A stretch of 64,000 bases of DNA, taken from NCBI RefSeq assembly GCF_002210425.1, contig NZ_MWQK01000006.1, positions 223,152 to 287,151 of the forward strand, in the 5' to 3' direction. The translations under genes and the position numbers were made by a program. Shown here piece after piece: positions 52,118 through 60,055 of the stretch. The first letter of the stretch is position 1. Each line of letters opens with the position of its first letter. The notes under the pieces are model-generated. The model made no database searches, was not told the origin of the DNA, and saw only the letters and a list, made by a program, of their open reading frames with translations. The stretch comes from Fibrobacter sp. UWB2. Lineage in GTDB: Bacteria; Fibrobacterota; Fibrobacteria; Fibrobacterales; Fibrobacteraceae.

Positions 52118-52458
52118 GATCTTCCTCCTTGATTGTTCTAGGATGTTAACAAACATAAATAAAATAATTTGAAAAAGATAACCCGTTTTTTGAATAAATG
52201 CTTGTTTTATTACTTTATTTGTTTTAATGTATAGTTGGATAATACAAAGTAAAAATTTTTCATTATACGTTGAAAATGTTGTATGGTAATAGCTTTTGCT
52301 TTATATAATACAGAAAATGATGCTTATTTTGTTCTTTATGATACGCTTTTTATGGGCTAATTTTTGAATGTAATTTTTTGCTTTCATAAATATGACACTG
52401 AAAAACGCAAAAAAAGCGCCCCATGCGGAGCGCCTGTTTTCAAGTTGAATAGTGTCGT
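52118..52458. other. AT-rich spacer between the paralogous lipoprotein genes
   Basis: Long AT-rich stretch without supported ORFs. Contains the terminator of the upstream gene (52409-52433) and presumably the promoter of the gene starting at 52117, but I see no clear -35/-10 pair. Confidence 0.5.
52409..52433 (-). terminator. Rho-independent terminator
   Basis: On the minus strand GCGCTCC/GGGGCGC (one G-T pair) with a GCAT loop, then seven T residues. Confidence 0.85.
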
Positions 52459-54012
52459 TTATGGGTAGCAATAGCCTCTGTTGTACGGGCCGATAGACAT
52501 GATGTTGAGCTTGCCTGCAGAACCACTTTTACCGTGCGCTAGGAAATGAACTGCGGCTAGTGATTTTGCGGCTTCTGCTCCTGTAATCTTTTTGTCTCCA
52601 TCGTACCATGAGGGCTGCTGGAATTGCGACCATTTCACGTACACCGTGTTGACTTCTTTGCTTGCAGGAACCGAAACGATTGGCAACGCGTAATTCAGTT
52701 CTTCGTCTTTTTTATCGCCGAGTCCCATTTGTATATACATGTCGTTGTCGGATGTGTACGAAACGCAAACCCCGCCCATGTTTGTTGCATCTACTGTTGT
52801 CAGGTAGGATATATTGCTCTCGGGATCGATTTCTTCTCCAGCTATAATGATGCCAATTCCTACAAATGGCTCTTTTTCGTCAGGGAATTGGAATTTGTTA
52901 AGATAGTATTCCGCGCAAATTCCCTTACATTCTTCTATAAGCTCCATTCTCCAACTGTCAAAGGAGTCTTCGCTGAAGTTGTCATAAGGTGGGTCTATCG
53001 GCCAGGTTATTGATGAAGTGCCATTTTGCTGGTCATCGAAAATGCTGAACCATATACCCGATGTTTTACTCCCGTTGTCGTAACCGGTTTTGATTTCGAA
53101 ATCTCTAGATCCGTGCCAAGTTTGGAATGGGTTTATAGATAGCTGCGCGACGGAGTCTACATTTGGTAAAGTTCTGCAACTCCCGTAACGACCGATAGAC
53201 ATGATGTTCAATTGGTTGGATTTGTCTTGGTTGCCTCTTAGCATAAACATGAGCGAGACAAGATTTTTGGCCGCATCTACGCCGGTGATTTTCATATTGC
53301 CCGTGCCGTCTTGCTTGAAGTCTTTCCAAGTGAATTCTTTCATGACAGGCGTGGTTGCAGGCGGGAGCGTTACGCGAGGAAAATCGGGTTCGAGAAACGT
53401 GTTCGAATTTTCGTCAATGTGCATTTCGAGCGAAATGTCCGAATCGGATGTGTAAACGACACAAATGCCATCTTTGTTGGAAACGTCAGCGGAATAAATC
53501 TTATCTAGTTCGTCAATGCCAGCAATGTTAAATCCGATGCCTGCGTATAAATTGCTGACTTTGTCTCGCTTTTTGAGCGTTTGCGTGACGCTAATGCCTC
53601 CGTATTGGTTTATCATTCGCGTAAAGCAATCTTCAGACCAGTCGCAGTCTAGTCTGGTAAAGCCATTCCAGGTGATTTGAGAGCCTTCGTCTTGATATCC
53701 TTCGTCGGTTCTTTCAAACCAATAACCGGATGTTTGGAAACCTGCATCGAAACCGGTGTTGACGCGTGATTCTCTGTCTCTCCGAGCACACCACATGTCG
53801 CCGCAAATTGCCTCTTTGGACTGTGTGGCGGGCAATTGTGCGCTAGAGCTCGATTGCGTAGAACTTGATTGTGGAATCTGCGAACTAGAGAGAGCTTCGC
53901 TGCTTGACGAAACTTCAATAGGCGCACCCGGGTTGGAATCGCTACACGCAGAAACCATAAAAGATGCTGCAGCGATTGCTGACAGCGTTAATCCACATCT
54001 CTTCAAATGCAT
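52459..54012 (-). CDS. Lipoprotein with two carbohydrate-binding-like modules
   Basis: 517 aa from the ATG at 54012 (GGAGG upstream). Signal peptide with lipobox MVSAC, then a long Ser-rich linker (SSSSEALSSSQ). Two modules of about 210 aa have GICVVYTSD/GGVCVSYTSD, WKDFKQ/SQFQQPSWYDG, (K)ITG(V/A)(D/E)AA and (L)NIMSIG(R/P)Y. The first module lacks the SWY part. Same architecture as the downstream paralogue, separated from it by a terminator, so the two are regulated separately. Confidence 0.82.
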   Translation of the reverse strand: MHLKRCGLTLSAIAAASFMVSACSDSNPGAPIEVSSSSEALSSSQIPQSSSTQSSSSAQLPATQSKEAICGDMWCARRDRESRVNTGFDAGFQTSGYWFERTDEGYQDEGSQITWNGFTRLDCDWSEDCFTRMINQYGGISVTQTLKKRDKVSNLYAGIGFNIAGIDELDKIYSADVSNKDGICVVYTSDSDISLEMHIDENSNTFLEPDFPRVTLPPATTPVMKEFTWKDFKQDGTGNMKITGVDAAKNLVSLMFMLRGNQDKSNQLNIMSIGRYGSCRTLPNVDSVAQLSINPFQTWHGSRDFEIKTGYDNGSKTSGIWFSIFDDQQNGTSSITWPIDPPYDNFSEDSFDSWRMELIEECKGICAEYYLNKFQFPDEKEPFVGIGIIIAGEEIDPESNISYLTTVDATNMGGVCVSYTSDNDMYIQMGLGDKKDEELNYALPIVSVPASKEVNTVYVKWSQFQQPSWYDGDKKITGAEAAKSLAAVHFLAHGKSGSAGKLNIMSIGPYNRGYCYP

Positions 54013-54067
54013 TTTTTTTTCCTCCATTTTTAAATATAAGTTATTTGGAGTGAAATAGGACAAAATA

Positions 54068-54101
54068 AAAGAGGTGCTCCGTTAGGAACACCTCTTTTGA
54101 C
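54068..54101 (-). terminator. Terminator of valS
   Basis: AAAGAGGTG-TCC/GGA-CACCTCTTT stem with A/T-rich ends on both sides; bidirectional in form. Confidence 0.88.
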
Positions 54102-54118
54102 ATTCTTGATTGTCGCTA

Positions 54119-56881
54119 TTAGCGCAGATCCTTCAGGGCTGCTTCGTCCTTGGCGATAATTTCTCTTTGCGTTGCGAGCTTGGTGCGTTCGGCGTTCACG
54201 ACAGCTTCCGGAGCTCCATTGACGAACTTCTCGTTGGAGAGCTTCTTTTCGATAGAAGCGGCGAATGATTTGGCCTTTTCGATTTCCTTTTCGAGGCGTG
54301 CGATTTCTGCAGCCGGGTCAAGGATACCTTCGAGCGGGATGTAGAGTTCGCCACCCGGCACCACGGAGCTTGCGCTGAACTTCGGCTTTGCGGCCTTCAC
54401 GGCTACAGAGAACGATTCAAGTCCACCGAGTTCGGTGATGATGGCCTGGCAATCCTTCACGCTTGCTTCGGTTTCGGCGGTATCGACGCTCACGACAGCC
54501 TTGAGCTTGGTCGCCGGGCTTACGTTGTAGCGACCGCGCACGCCACGCACGCTTTCCACGACGGCGAATGCCTGGTTGAAAGCTGCTTCGATCTTGGCGT
54601 CGATGAGGCTCGTGTCAGCCTTCGGCCATGCACTGTTGATCACGCGTTCAGAACCCGGGAAGAGCGTTGCGTTCAGTTCTTCCGTAATGAACGGCATCAC
54701 CGGATGCAACAGGTCAATCACGCCGCGGAGCACGTGGCTGAGGATAGCCATAGCGTTCTTCTTTTCGGCGGTGAGCGTTTCGCTGTTGATCACGGCCTTC
54801 TTGATTTCCAAGTAGCTAGAGCAGACATCGTCCCAGACAAAGCGGTAGAGGAAACCGGCGAGTTCAGCAAAGTGGAACTCTTCGAGCATCTTCGTTGCGT
54901 CCTGGATGGTGGAGTTCAAGCGAGAGAGAATCCAGCGGTCTTCGAGTGCGAAGATCGAAGAATCCATCGGGAGCATGTCCTTGGAAAGTGCGCCAGCCTG
55001 TTCCAAGTGCGGGAACAAGAAGCGGCAAGCGTTCCAAAGCTTGTTCGAGAAATTACGACCAATTTCGAACTTTTCGCTCGTGTTGATGACAGAACCATCT
55101 TCCTGCTTTTCCTTCTTCACCGGGAGACGAACGTCCTGGTTGTCGGTGCAGAGGCTTGCCATCACGAAACGGAGAGCGTCCGTGCCGTACTTCTTTTCGA
55201 TATCCATCGGGTCCACGCCATTGCCCTTGGACTTGCTCATGGTCATGCCATTGCCGTCCAAAATCTTCGGGTGGATGTACACCGTGTGGAACGGAACCGT
55301 GCCCATGTTTTCCTGGCTGAAGAGCACCATGCGGGCGACCCAGAGCGTAATGATGTCGCGGCTCGTCACAAGCACAGAAGTCGGGTAGTACTTCTTGAGC
55401 GTGTCCGTCTGTTCCGGCCAGCCCATCGTGGAGTGCGGCCAGAGACCACTGGAGAACCACGTGTCGAGCACGTCTTCTTCCTGCACAATCTTGTGACCGG
55501 CAACAGCATCTTCCTTCAAGTTTTCTTCTTCGGAGCAGATGAGCCAGATGCCGTTCTGTGCCTTGTAGTAGTAAATGTCGTTACGGCCTGCGAATGCCTT
55601 GTTCAAGTCCTCTTCGGTCGTCGTTTCGTCGGCGTGCCAAATAGGAATGCGGTGGCCCCACCAGAGCTGACGGCTGATGCACCAGTCGCGCTTTTCCTTG
55701 AGCCAGTCGAGGTACTTGTTTGCATAGCGTTCCGGAATGATCTTGATTTCGCCGCTCGTGACAGCCTTCATGGCGTTGTCGGCGAGGACGTCCATCTTCA
55801 CGAACCACTGGTCGCTCAAGTACGGTTCAATCACAGTCTTGGAACGGTCGGAGTGACCCACCTGCATTTCGTGGTCTTCGACCTTGATGAGGAGGCCCAA
55901 GTCTTCGAGACCCTTCACCACAGCGTCGCGTGCGGCCTGACCCTTCATGCCCTGGAACGGACCGGCGTTTTCGTTCAAGCTGCCGTCGTCGTTCATGATG
56001 TTGATCATCGGGAGCTTGTGGCGGAGGCCCGTAGCGTAGTCGTTCGGGTCATGAGCCGGAGTCACCTTCACGGAACCCGTACCGAATTCCATATCGACGA
56101 GGATAGCGTCTGCAATCACCGGAATTTCGCGGTTCACGAACGGAACCTTGAGCATCTTGCCGATGAACTGCTTGTAGCGTTCGTCGTTCGGGTGCACAGC
56201 AAGAGCCGTATCGCCCATGATCGTTTCCGGACGAGTCGTTGAAACCGGGATGAATCCCGAACCGTCGGCGAGAGGATACTTGAATGTCCAGAAGTGACCC
56301 TTCACAGTTTCGTAATAAATTTCATCGTCTGCCACAGCCGTCTGGAGCTTGGTGTCCCAGTTCACGAGACGCTTGCCGCGGTAGATAAGACCCTTCTTGA
56401 AAAGGTTGAAGAATGCGTGGCGGACAGCCTTTGCGCAAACCGGGTCGAGCGTGAAGCGCTGACGGCTCCAGTCGCAGCTGACGCCGAGGCTCTTGAGCTG
56501 CTTCGTGATGCGGGCTTCGTATTCGTCCTTCCACTTCCAAATGCGTTCCACGAGGGCGTCGCGGCCAATGTCGTGGCGAGTCTTGTGTTCGTCCTGGAAA
56601 AGTCTCTTTTCGACGACAGCCTGCGTGGCAATGCCGGCGTGGTCCGTGCCCGGAATCCAGAGCGTGTCGCGACCAGTCTTACGGCGATAGCGGACGAGAA
56701 TGTCCTGCAGCGTGTCGTTCAGAGCGTGGCCGAGGTGCAAAGCGCCCGTAACGTTCGGAGGCGGAATGACGACGGAGAACGGTTCGCCCTTTCCGCTCGG
56801 GGCAAAATCATTATTCTTTTCCCATTGGGCGTGCCAACGGTCTTCTACAATTTTCGGATTATAACGAGTTTCCATTTCCAT
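54119..56881 (-). CDS. valS: Valyl-tRNA synthetase
   Basis: 920 aa class I synthetase. PPPNVTGALHLGHAL (about 38-52) contains the HIGH motif and GMTMSKSKGNGVDP (about 540-553) the KMSKS loop. A CP1 editing domain lies between them, and a C-terminal coiled coil (EIARLEKEIEKAKSFAASIE) closes the protein. A TACTAAATT motif ends 9 nt before the ATG, with no Shine-Dalgarno. The start at 56881 or at the second Met two codons later cannot be separated. Confidence 0.97.
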   Translation of the reverse strand: MEMETRYNPKIVEDRWHAQWEKNNDFAPSGKGEPFSVVIPPPNVTGALHLGHALNDTLQDILVRYRRKTGRDTLWIPGTDHAGIATQAVVEKRLFQDEHKTRHDIGRDALVERIWKWKDEYEARITKQLKSLGVSCDWSRQRFTLDPVCAKAVRHAFFNLFKKGLIYRGKRLVNWDTKLQTAVADDEIYYETVKGHFWTFKYPLADGSGFIPVSTTRPETIMGDTALAVHPNDERYKQFIGKMLKVPFVNREIPVIADAILVDMEFGTGSVKVTPAHDPNDYATGLRHKLPMINIMNDDGSLNENAGPFQGMKGQAARDAVVKGLEDLGLLIKVEDHEMQVGHSDRSKTVIEPYLSDQWFVKMDVLADNAMKAVTSGEIKIIPERYANKYLDWLKEKRDWCISRQLWWGHRIPIWHADETTTEEDLNKAFAGRNDIYYYKAQNGIWLICSEEENLKEDAVAGHKIVQEEDVLDTWFSSGLWPHSTMGWPEQTDTLKKYYPTSVLVTSRDIITLWVARMVLFSQENMGTVPFHTVYIHPKILDGNGMTMSKSKGNGVDPMDIEKKYGTDALRFVMASLCTDNQDVRLPVKKEKQEDGSVINTSEKFEIGRNFSNKLWNACRFLFPHLEQAGALSKDMLPMDSSIFALEDRWILSRLNSTIQDATKMLEEFHFAELAGFLYRFVWDDVCSSYLEIKKAVINSETLTAEKKNAMAILSHVLRGVIDLLHPVMPFITEELNATLFPGSERVINSAWPKADTSLIDAKIEAAFNQAFAVVESVRGVRGRYNVSPATKLKAVVSVDTAETEASVKDCQAIITELGGLESFSVAVKAAKPKFSASSVVPGGELYIPLEGILDPAAEIARLEKEIEKAKSFAASIEKKLSNEKFVNGAPEAVVNAERTKLATQREIIAKDEAALKDLR

Positions 56882-57486
56882 AATGCGCCAAATTTAGTAA
56901 AAGTAGGAAGTAGGTGGTAGGAAGTAGGAAGTGAAATGCAGCGGGAAATGCGCTAATCGCGTCATCCTGAGCGTAGGCGCAATGCGCCGAAGTCGATATA
57001 TGAAACTTCGCTCTTTAGAGCCTTAGTTGAATTAGGTTCGTAGGAGCAGGATCTAGTAAAGTCTTGGAAAATAGGGTAGGAGGGGGAAAGCGTTAGACTT
57101 TCGCTACGCTCAAGTCTCAACTGTTCGGCTCGGTTATGACAGCTTGCTAGCAATCTGTCGCAACGCTCGCCTTATACAGTTGTCCCCTGATTGCAGCCGC
57201 TACGCGTCTTCCATCACCCCTTCGAGCGGGCGCACAATCGCCGCGCCCCGCAACGCCCCGGGCTTTCTACGTAAGTAGTTTGTCTAAGTCATCAAAAGCA
57301 TTTTGCAAGGCTTCCTGAAAAATTCCATTTCTTTAGCCATCAGCACCTCTGAATGTAAATGGAATTGCGAGGATTACCGAGAATGAAGGGTAAAGTTGTA
57401 TTGAGATCCATAGTAAACCATACGAATTGACTTCAACAATATATATTTTAAAGAAGATTGTTCTTAATAGTCAGGACGTATGCCAT
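56882..57486. other. Non-coding boundary region with gene debris
   Basis: Contains GTAGGAA-type microrepeats (56900-56935), a family A-like repeat (56961-57005), an unclassified GC-richer stretch (57100-57265) and a broken small reading frame (57267-57340). It separates the resident valS gene from the AT-richer accessory genes, so it may mark an insertion boundary. Confidence 0.5.
57267..57340 (-). pseudogene. Remnant of a small gene with a frameshift
   Basis: AGAGGTG precedes an ATG at 57340 (MAKEMEF). After a shift of one base at a T run, an open frame FQEALQNAFDDLDKLLT runs to a TAG at 57267. The good ribosome-binding site and amphipathic helical C terminus look gene-like, but the whole is only about 24 codons. 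Probably what is left of a deleted gene. Confidence 0.35.
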
Positions 57487-57975
57487 ATGGAAATAAAACA
57501 GCAAAAAGGCGTTTTCATTTTTGTAATCGCATATTCTTATGCTAGGAAAAGTTCGATAAATAAGAGGATCGATGACTATTTTGTAACCGTAACAGACAAT
57601 GAGCCTGTCCCTACTGAAATTTTTAGAGAATTTTATCAATCGAATCAGGGAAAGGGAGAAATTGAAATAACAAATTACGAAATATACGCTAGTTATCACA
57701 AAAAATCTCGCATCGTGACCGACAACTTGATCAAAGCTATCAAAATCATTTACAAGCGGATTAATAGTTTCAAAATTGTTGGAATTCTAGAAAATGAAAA
57801 TGATTATGTATTCGGTTTGCGCTGTCATAATGGAAGTATTCCAATATTAGGCTCTTTACCTGCGATTAGAAAGAAAGACCTTTCATACCACGCAAAAACC
57901 GTATATAACGACGACGAATATCTAAACATGAAACCAACCTGGCAATCTGCAATAGTTTTGCACGATTACAAATAA
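57487..57975 (+). CDS. Small protein of unknown function, AT-rich
   Basis: 162 aa from the ATG at 57487 (AGGACG upstream); a TTG at 57427 would add 20 residues. Lys/Ile/Asn/Tyr-rich, no signal peptide, alternating strands and helices (FVIAYSYARKSSINKRIDDYFVTV). It converges with the MORN/zinc-ribbon gene. I recognise no family; base composition is clearly unlike that of the dnaE or valS regions, suggesting transfer. Confidence 0.55.
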   Translation: MEIKQQKGVFIFVIAYSYARKSSINKRIDDYFVTVTDNEPVPTEIFREFYQSNQGKGEIEITNYEIYASYHKKSRIVTDNLIKAIKIIYKRINSFKIVGILENENDYVFGLRCHNGSIPILGSLPAIRKKDLSYHAKTVYNDDEYLNMKPTWQSAIVLHDYK

Positions 57976-57984
57976 ATTTCAATA

Positions 57985-59721
57985 TTACGGTGTACAAGTA
58001 ATCTTTTCAATAAGTTCCTGTACGCCATCAAAAGCAATCGCCCAATAAGGTGGCTCTTTACCAGACCAACGGGACAATATTTTTCTGTATCCTAAATGGA
58101 AATTTTTGAAACATACTTTAAGAAATCCCCAATTATCACAACGCCCATCATACATGTGAGATAAATGTTTTTCGTACGCCTGAGCCCACTCATGGCAAAA
58201 AGCTTTGTTAAATAGAATTTCAAGGAATTCTCGCCAATCATCATTGCTTATTATATAAGACTTCTTTTCTAATTTGCCCTGCTTTAGATTGGCATATTTG
58301 AGTAGAATATCTTTCTTTTTTGAAATCGTTAATACGAATCCTGTTGTATTTTCTGAAAACAGTTGATCCGTAGCAAATTCGATTTTAACAAATGAAACGA
58401 CATCTGCCAATTCAACGCCATTGGGTAAAGGAAATTTCTCACATGCTTTGTTATAGCATTTATAACAAAATCTTTTTGAAAGATTTTGATAATCTCTATA
58501 ATTCGTATCTCCACCGCAGCAAGGACACTTGCAAGGCTTAGTGTCTTTAGGATAGAAGATATCATCAGGCTTTTGAAGATTCTGTAGATTATATTTAGCA
58601 CCACAAAAATCCTTTATTGTACCGCCATTATCGAGAAAAGATTCTTGTTCTTTTGCGAGGAAGAAGCCCTCTTCAAAAGAAGTTCTGGTATTTTTTCCGA
58701 AGAACCGATTGAAGAAAGTCAGAAATTCGTCCCAATTTTCAGGCTTTTGACTTGTCCAAGAAAAACTTTTTTCAAGTTTCTGAGTATAGATACGAATTAA
58801 ACCATACTCGCCAGGGTTTGCGTCTATTCCGCTATCGGATTTCCATTCCAAAATATTGATTTTTTGGAACAGAACCCACATGTAGTATTCCCAACTAATG
58901 TTTTTAGATGTTATAAAGCAGCCAAACCACTTGCCGTTCCTTATCCATACGCGAGTTTTGAATTCCACCCCATCGCCTTTTTCAATCCAAACAGTGATTG
59001 GATTTTCTTTAATAGGACGTTTGGATGTAGTTGCTGTCATTTCCTGATTTATCCCCTTGAAATACGTGATTTCAAAGGATGTGACAGTTTCGCTCGTGAA
59101 ATTAGAATCACCGACAATAACGCCACGGTCAATTCGTTCTTTTAGGAATCTTCCATTTTCTACGGGATGTGTAAAAGCTTCAACTTTCGGATCGACGATT
59201 CTTTTTTCCTTAGGTCTTTCTAAAACTTTTCCCTCTGGCTCCGGAACATCGTCCGTTATAATTTTAGAGGGATTAAAGCTTAGAAATGTTTCGTCCAATG
59301 CAAAATAAGATTCTGATTCGTTCAAAAATACAGAATTTGCAGTCTTACGGATTTTTTCCCTTTGTATTTCACTTAAGCGTTCCGCTTCTGTAAGCCCAGA
59401 TGCAAAATAGGAATCATAATAGCTTCTTTCTACATAATTACCATGATCATACTGAATAGATTCAAATAATATTCCATGCTTGTTATATCTTTTTTTCAAC
59501 CCATGAATCAATCCGTCAGTATACGGAATTTCAGCCTTAATCGTACCATCAGGAAAGTAGCGCTTTTTCACGCCATTCATAAGACCATCCACATAAGGAA
59601 TTTCACTTGCAAGAAATCCTTTTTCAGAATAACGCTTGACAACGCCATTGATTATTCCTTTTTCAATGGGGCGTAGTTCGCGAATTTCGCCATTCCTATG
59701 GTATATGGTCTCTATAGGCAT
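57985..59721 (-). CDS. YwqK/MORN-repeat protein with a zinc ribbon
   Basis: 578 aa. Residues about 20-100 hold three repeats of 24 aa of the YwqK/MORN-2 type (NG-VKKRY-G-IPY-DGL). A middle domain (about 210-360) and a C-terminal domain (about 430-575) share a general strand/helix pattern with Trp. Between them lies a zinc ribbon (about 395-425) with CKCPCCGG and CYKCYNKAC. It overlaps the 80-aa gene upstream by 10 bases, so both are co-translated. Unknown function; YwqK repeats occur in toxin-antitoxin-like and phage-defence contexts, and a restriction gene is the next neighbour. Confidence 0.75.
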   Translation of the reverse strand: MPIETIYHRNGEIRELRPIEKGIINGVVKRYSEKGFLASEIPYVDGLMNGVKKRYFPDGTIKAEIPYTDGLIHGLKKRYNKHGILFESIQYDHGNYVERSYYDSYFASGLTEAERLSEIQREKIRKTANSVFLNESESYFALDETFLSFNPSKIITDDVPEPEGKVLERPKEKRIVDPKVEAFTHPVENGRFLKERIDRGVIVGDSNFTSETVTSFEITYFKGINQEMTATTSKRPIKENPITVWIEKGDGVEFKTRVWIRNGKWFGCFITSKNISWEYYMWVLFQKINILEWKSDSGIDANPGEYGLIRIYTQKLEKSFSWTSQKPENWDEFLTFFNRFFGKNTRTSFEEGFFLAKEQESFLDNGGTIKDFCGAKYNLQNLQKPDDIFYPKDTKPCKCPCCGGDTNYRDYQNLSKRFCYKCYNKACEKFPLPNGVELADVVSFVKIEFATDQLFSENTTGFVLTISKKKDILLKYANLKQGKLEKKSYIISNDDWREFLEILFNKAFCHEWAQAYEKHLSHMYDGRCDNWGFLKVCFKNFHLGYRKILSRWSGKEPPYWAIAFDGVQELIEKITCTP

Positions 59722-59954
59722 TTTTTCTTTTTGCGCGTTTTATTTTTGTGGCGTACTTGACCGCTTTTGTTTTGACCTTTTGTATTATCTACAAATACGA
59801 ATGGATGGTGACCATAGAAGAAATATACTGCTTTATCATATCCCTTTAAATCTTCAACAACACCTTTGGGAAACCTAGATATATCAACAATTTTGTTTTT
59901 TTCAACTTCATCTAAAGCTGCTAAAGTTCCTTTATGTTTGAAAAAGGGGATCAT
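59712..59954 (-). CDS. Small basic-tailed protein paired with the MORN/zinc-ribbon gene
   Basis: 80 aa. AAAGGAG lies before the ATG at 59954, a better ribosome-binding site than that of most ORFs of this size. The N terminus (MIPFFKHKGTLAALDEVEKN) is amphipathic; the tail is strongly basic (RHKNKTRKKKKC). It overlaps the 578-aa gene by 10 bases. This small-then-large overlapping order is that of many antitoxin/toxin or immunity/effector pairs (inference only). Confidence 0.7.
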   Translation of the reverse strand: MIPFFKHKGTLAALDEVEKNKIVDISRFPKGVVEDLKGYDKAVYFFYGHHPFVFVDNTKGQNKSGQVRHKNKTRKKKKCL

Positions 59955-60006
59955 TTTTCGGACTCCTTTCGGCTTTATATTAATATACCCTCGCAGAATG
60001 TCAAAA

Positions 60007-60022
60007 TCTGTCCTTTGACAGA
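60007..60022 (-). terminator. Weak hairpin after the restriction gene
   Basis: TCTGTC/GACAGA stem with a four-base loop, followed on the minus strand by TTTT. It is short, so termination is uncertain. Confidence 0.4.
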
Positions 60023-60055
60023 AAAAAGTTCATTTTTGCCTAAAATCAAGGCATT

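Noticed and set aside
57985..59721. Calling the MORN/zinc-ribbon protein a known antitoxin
   Set aside because: YwqK-type repeats alone do not show antitoxin activity, and the rest of the protein is unlike described antitoxins.
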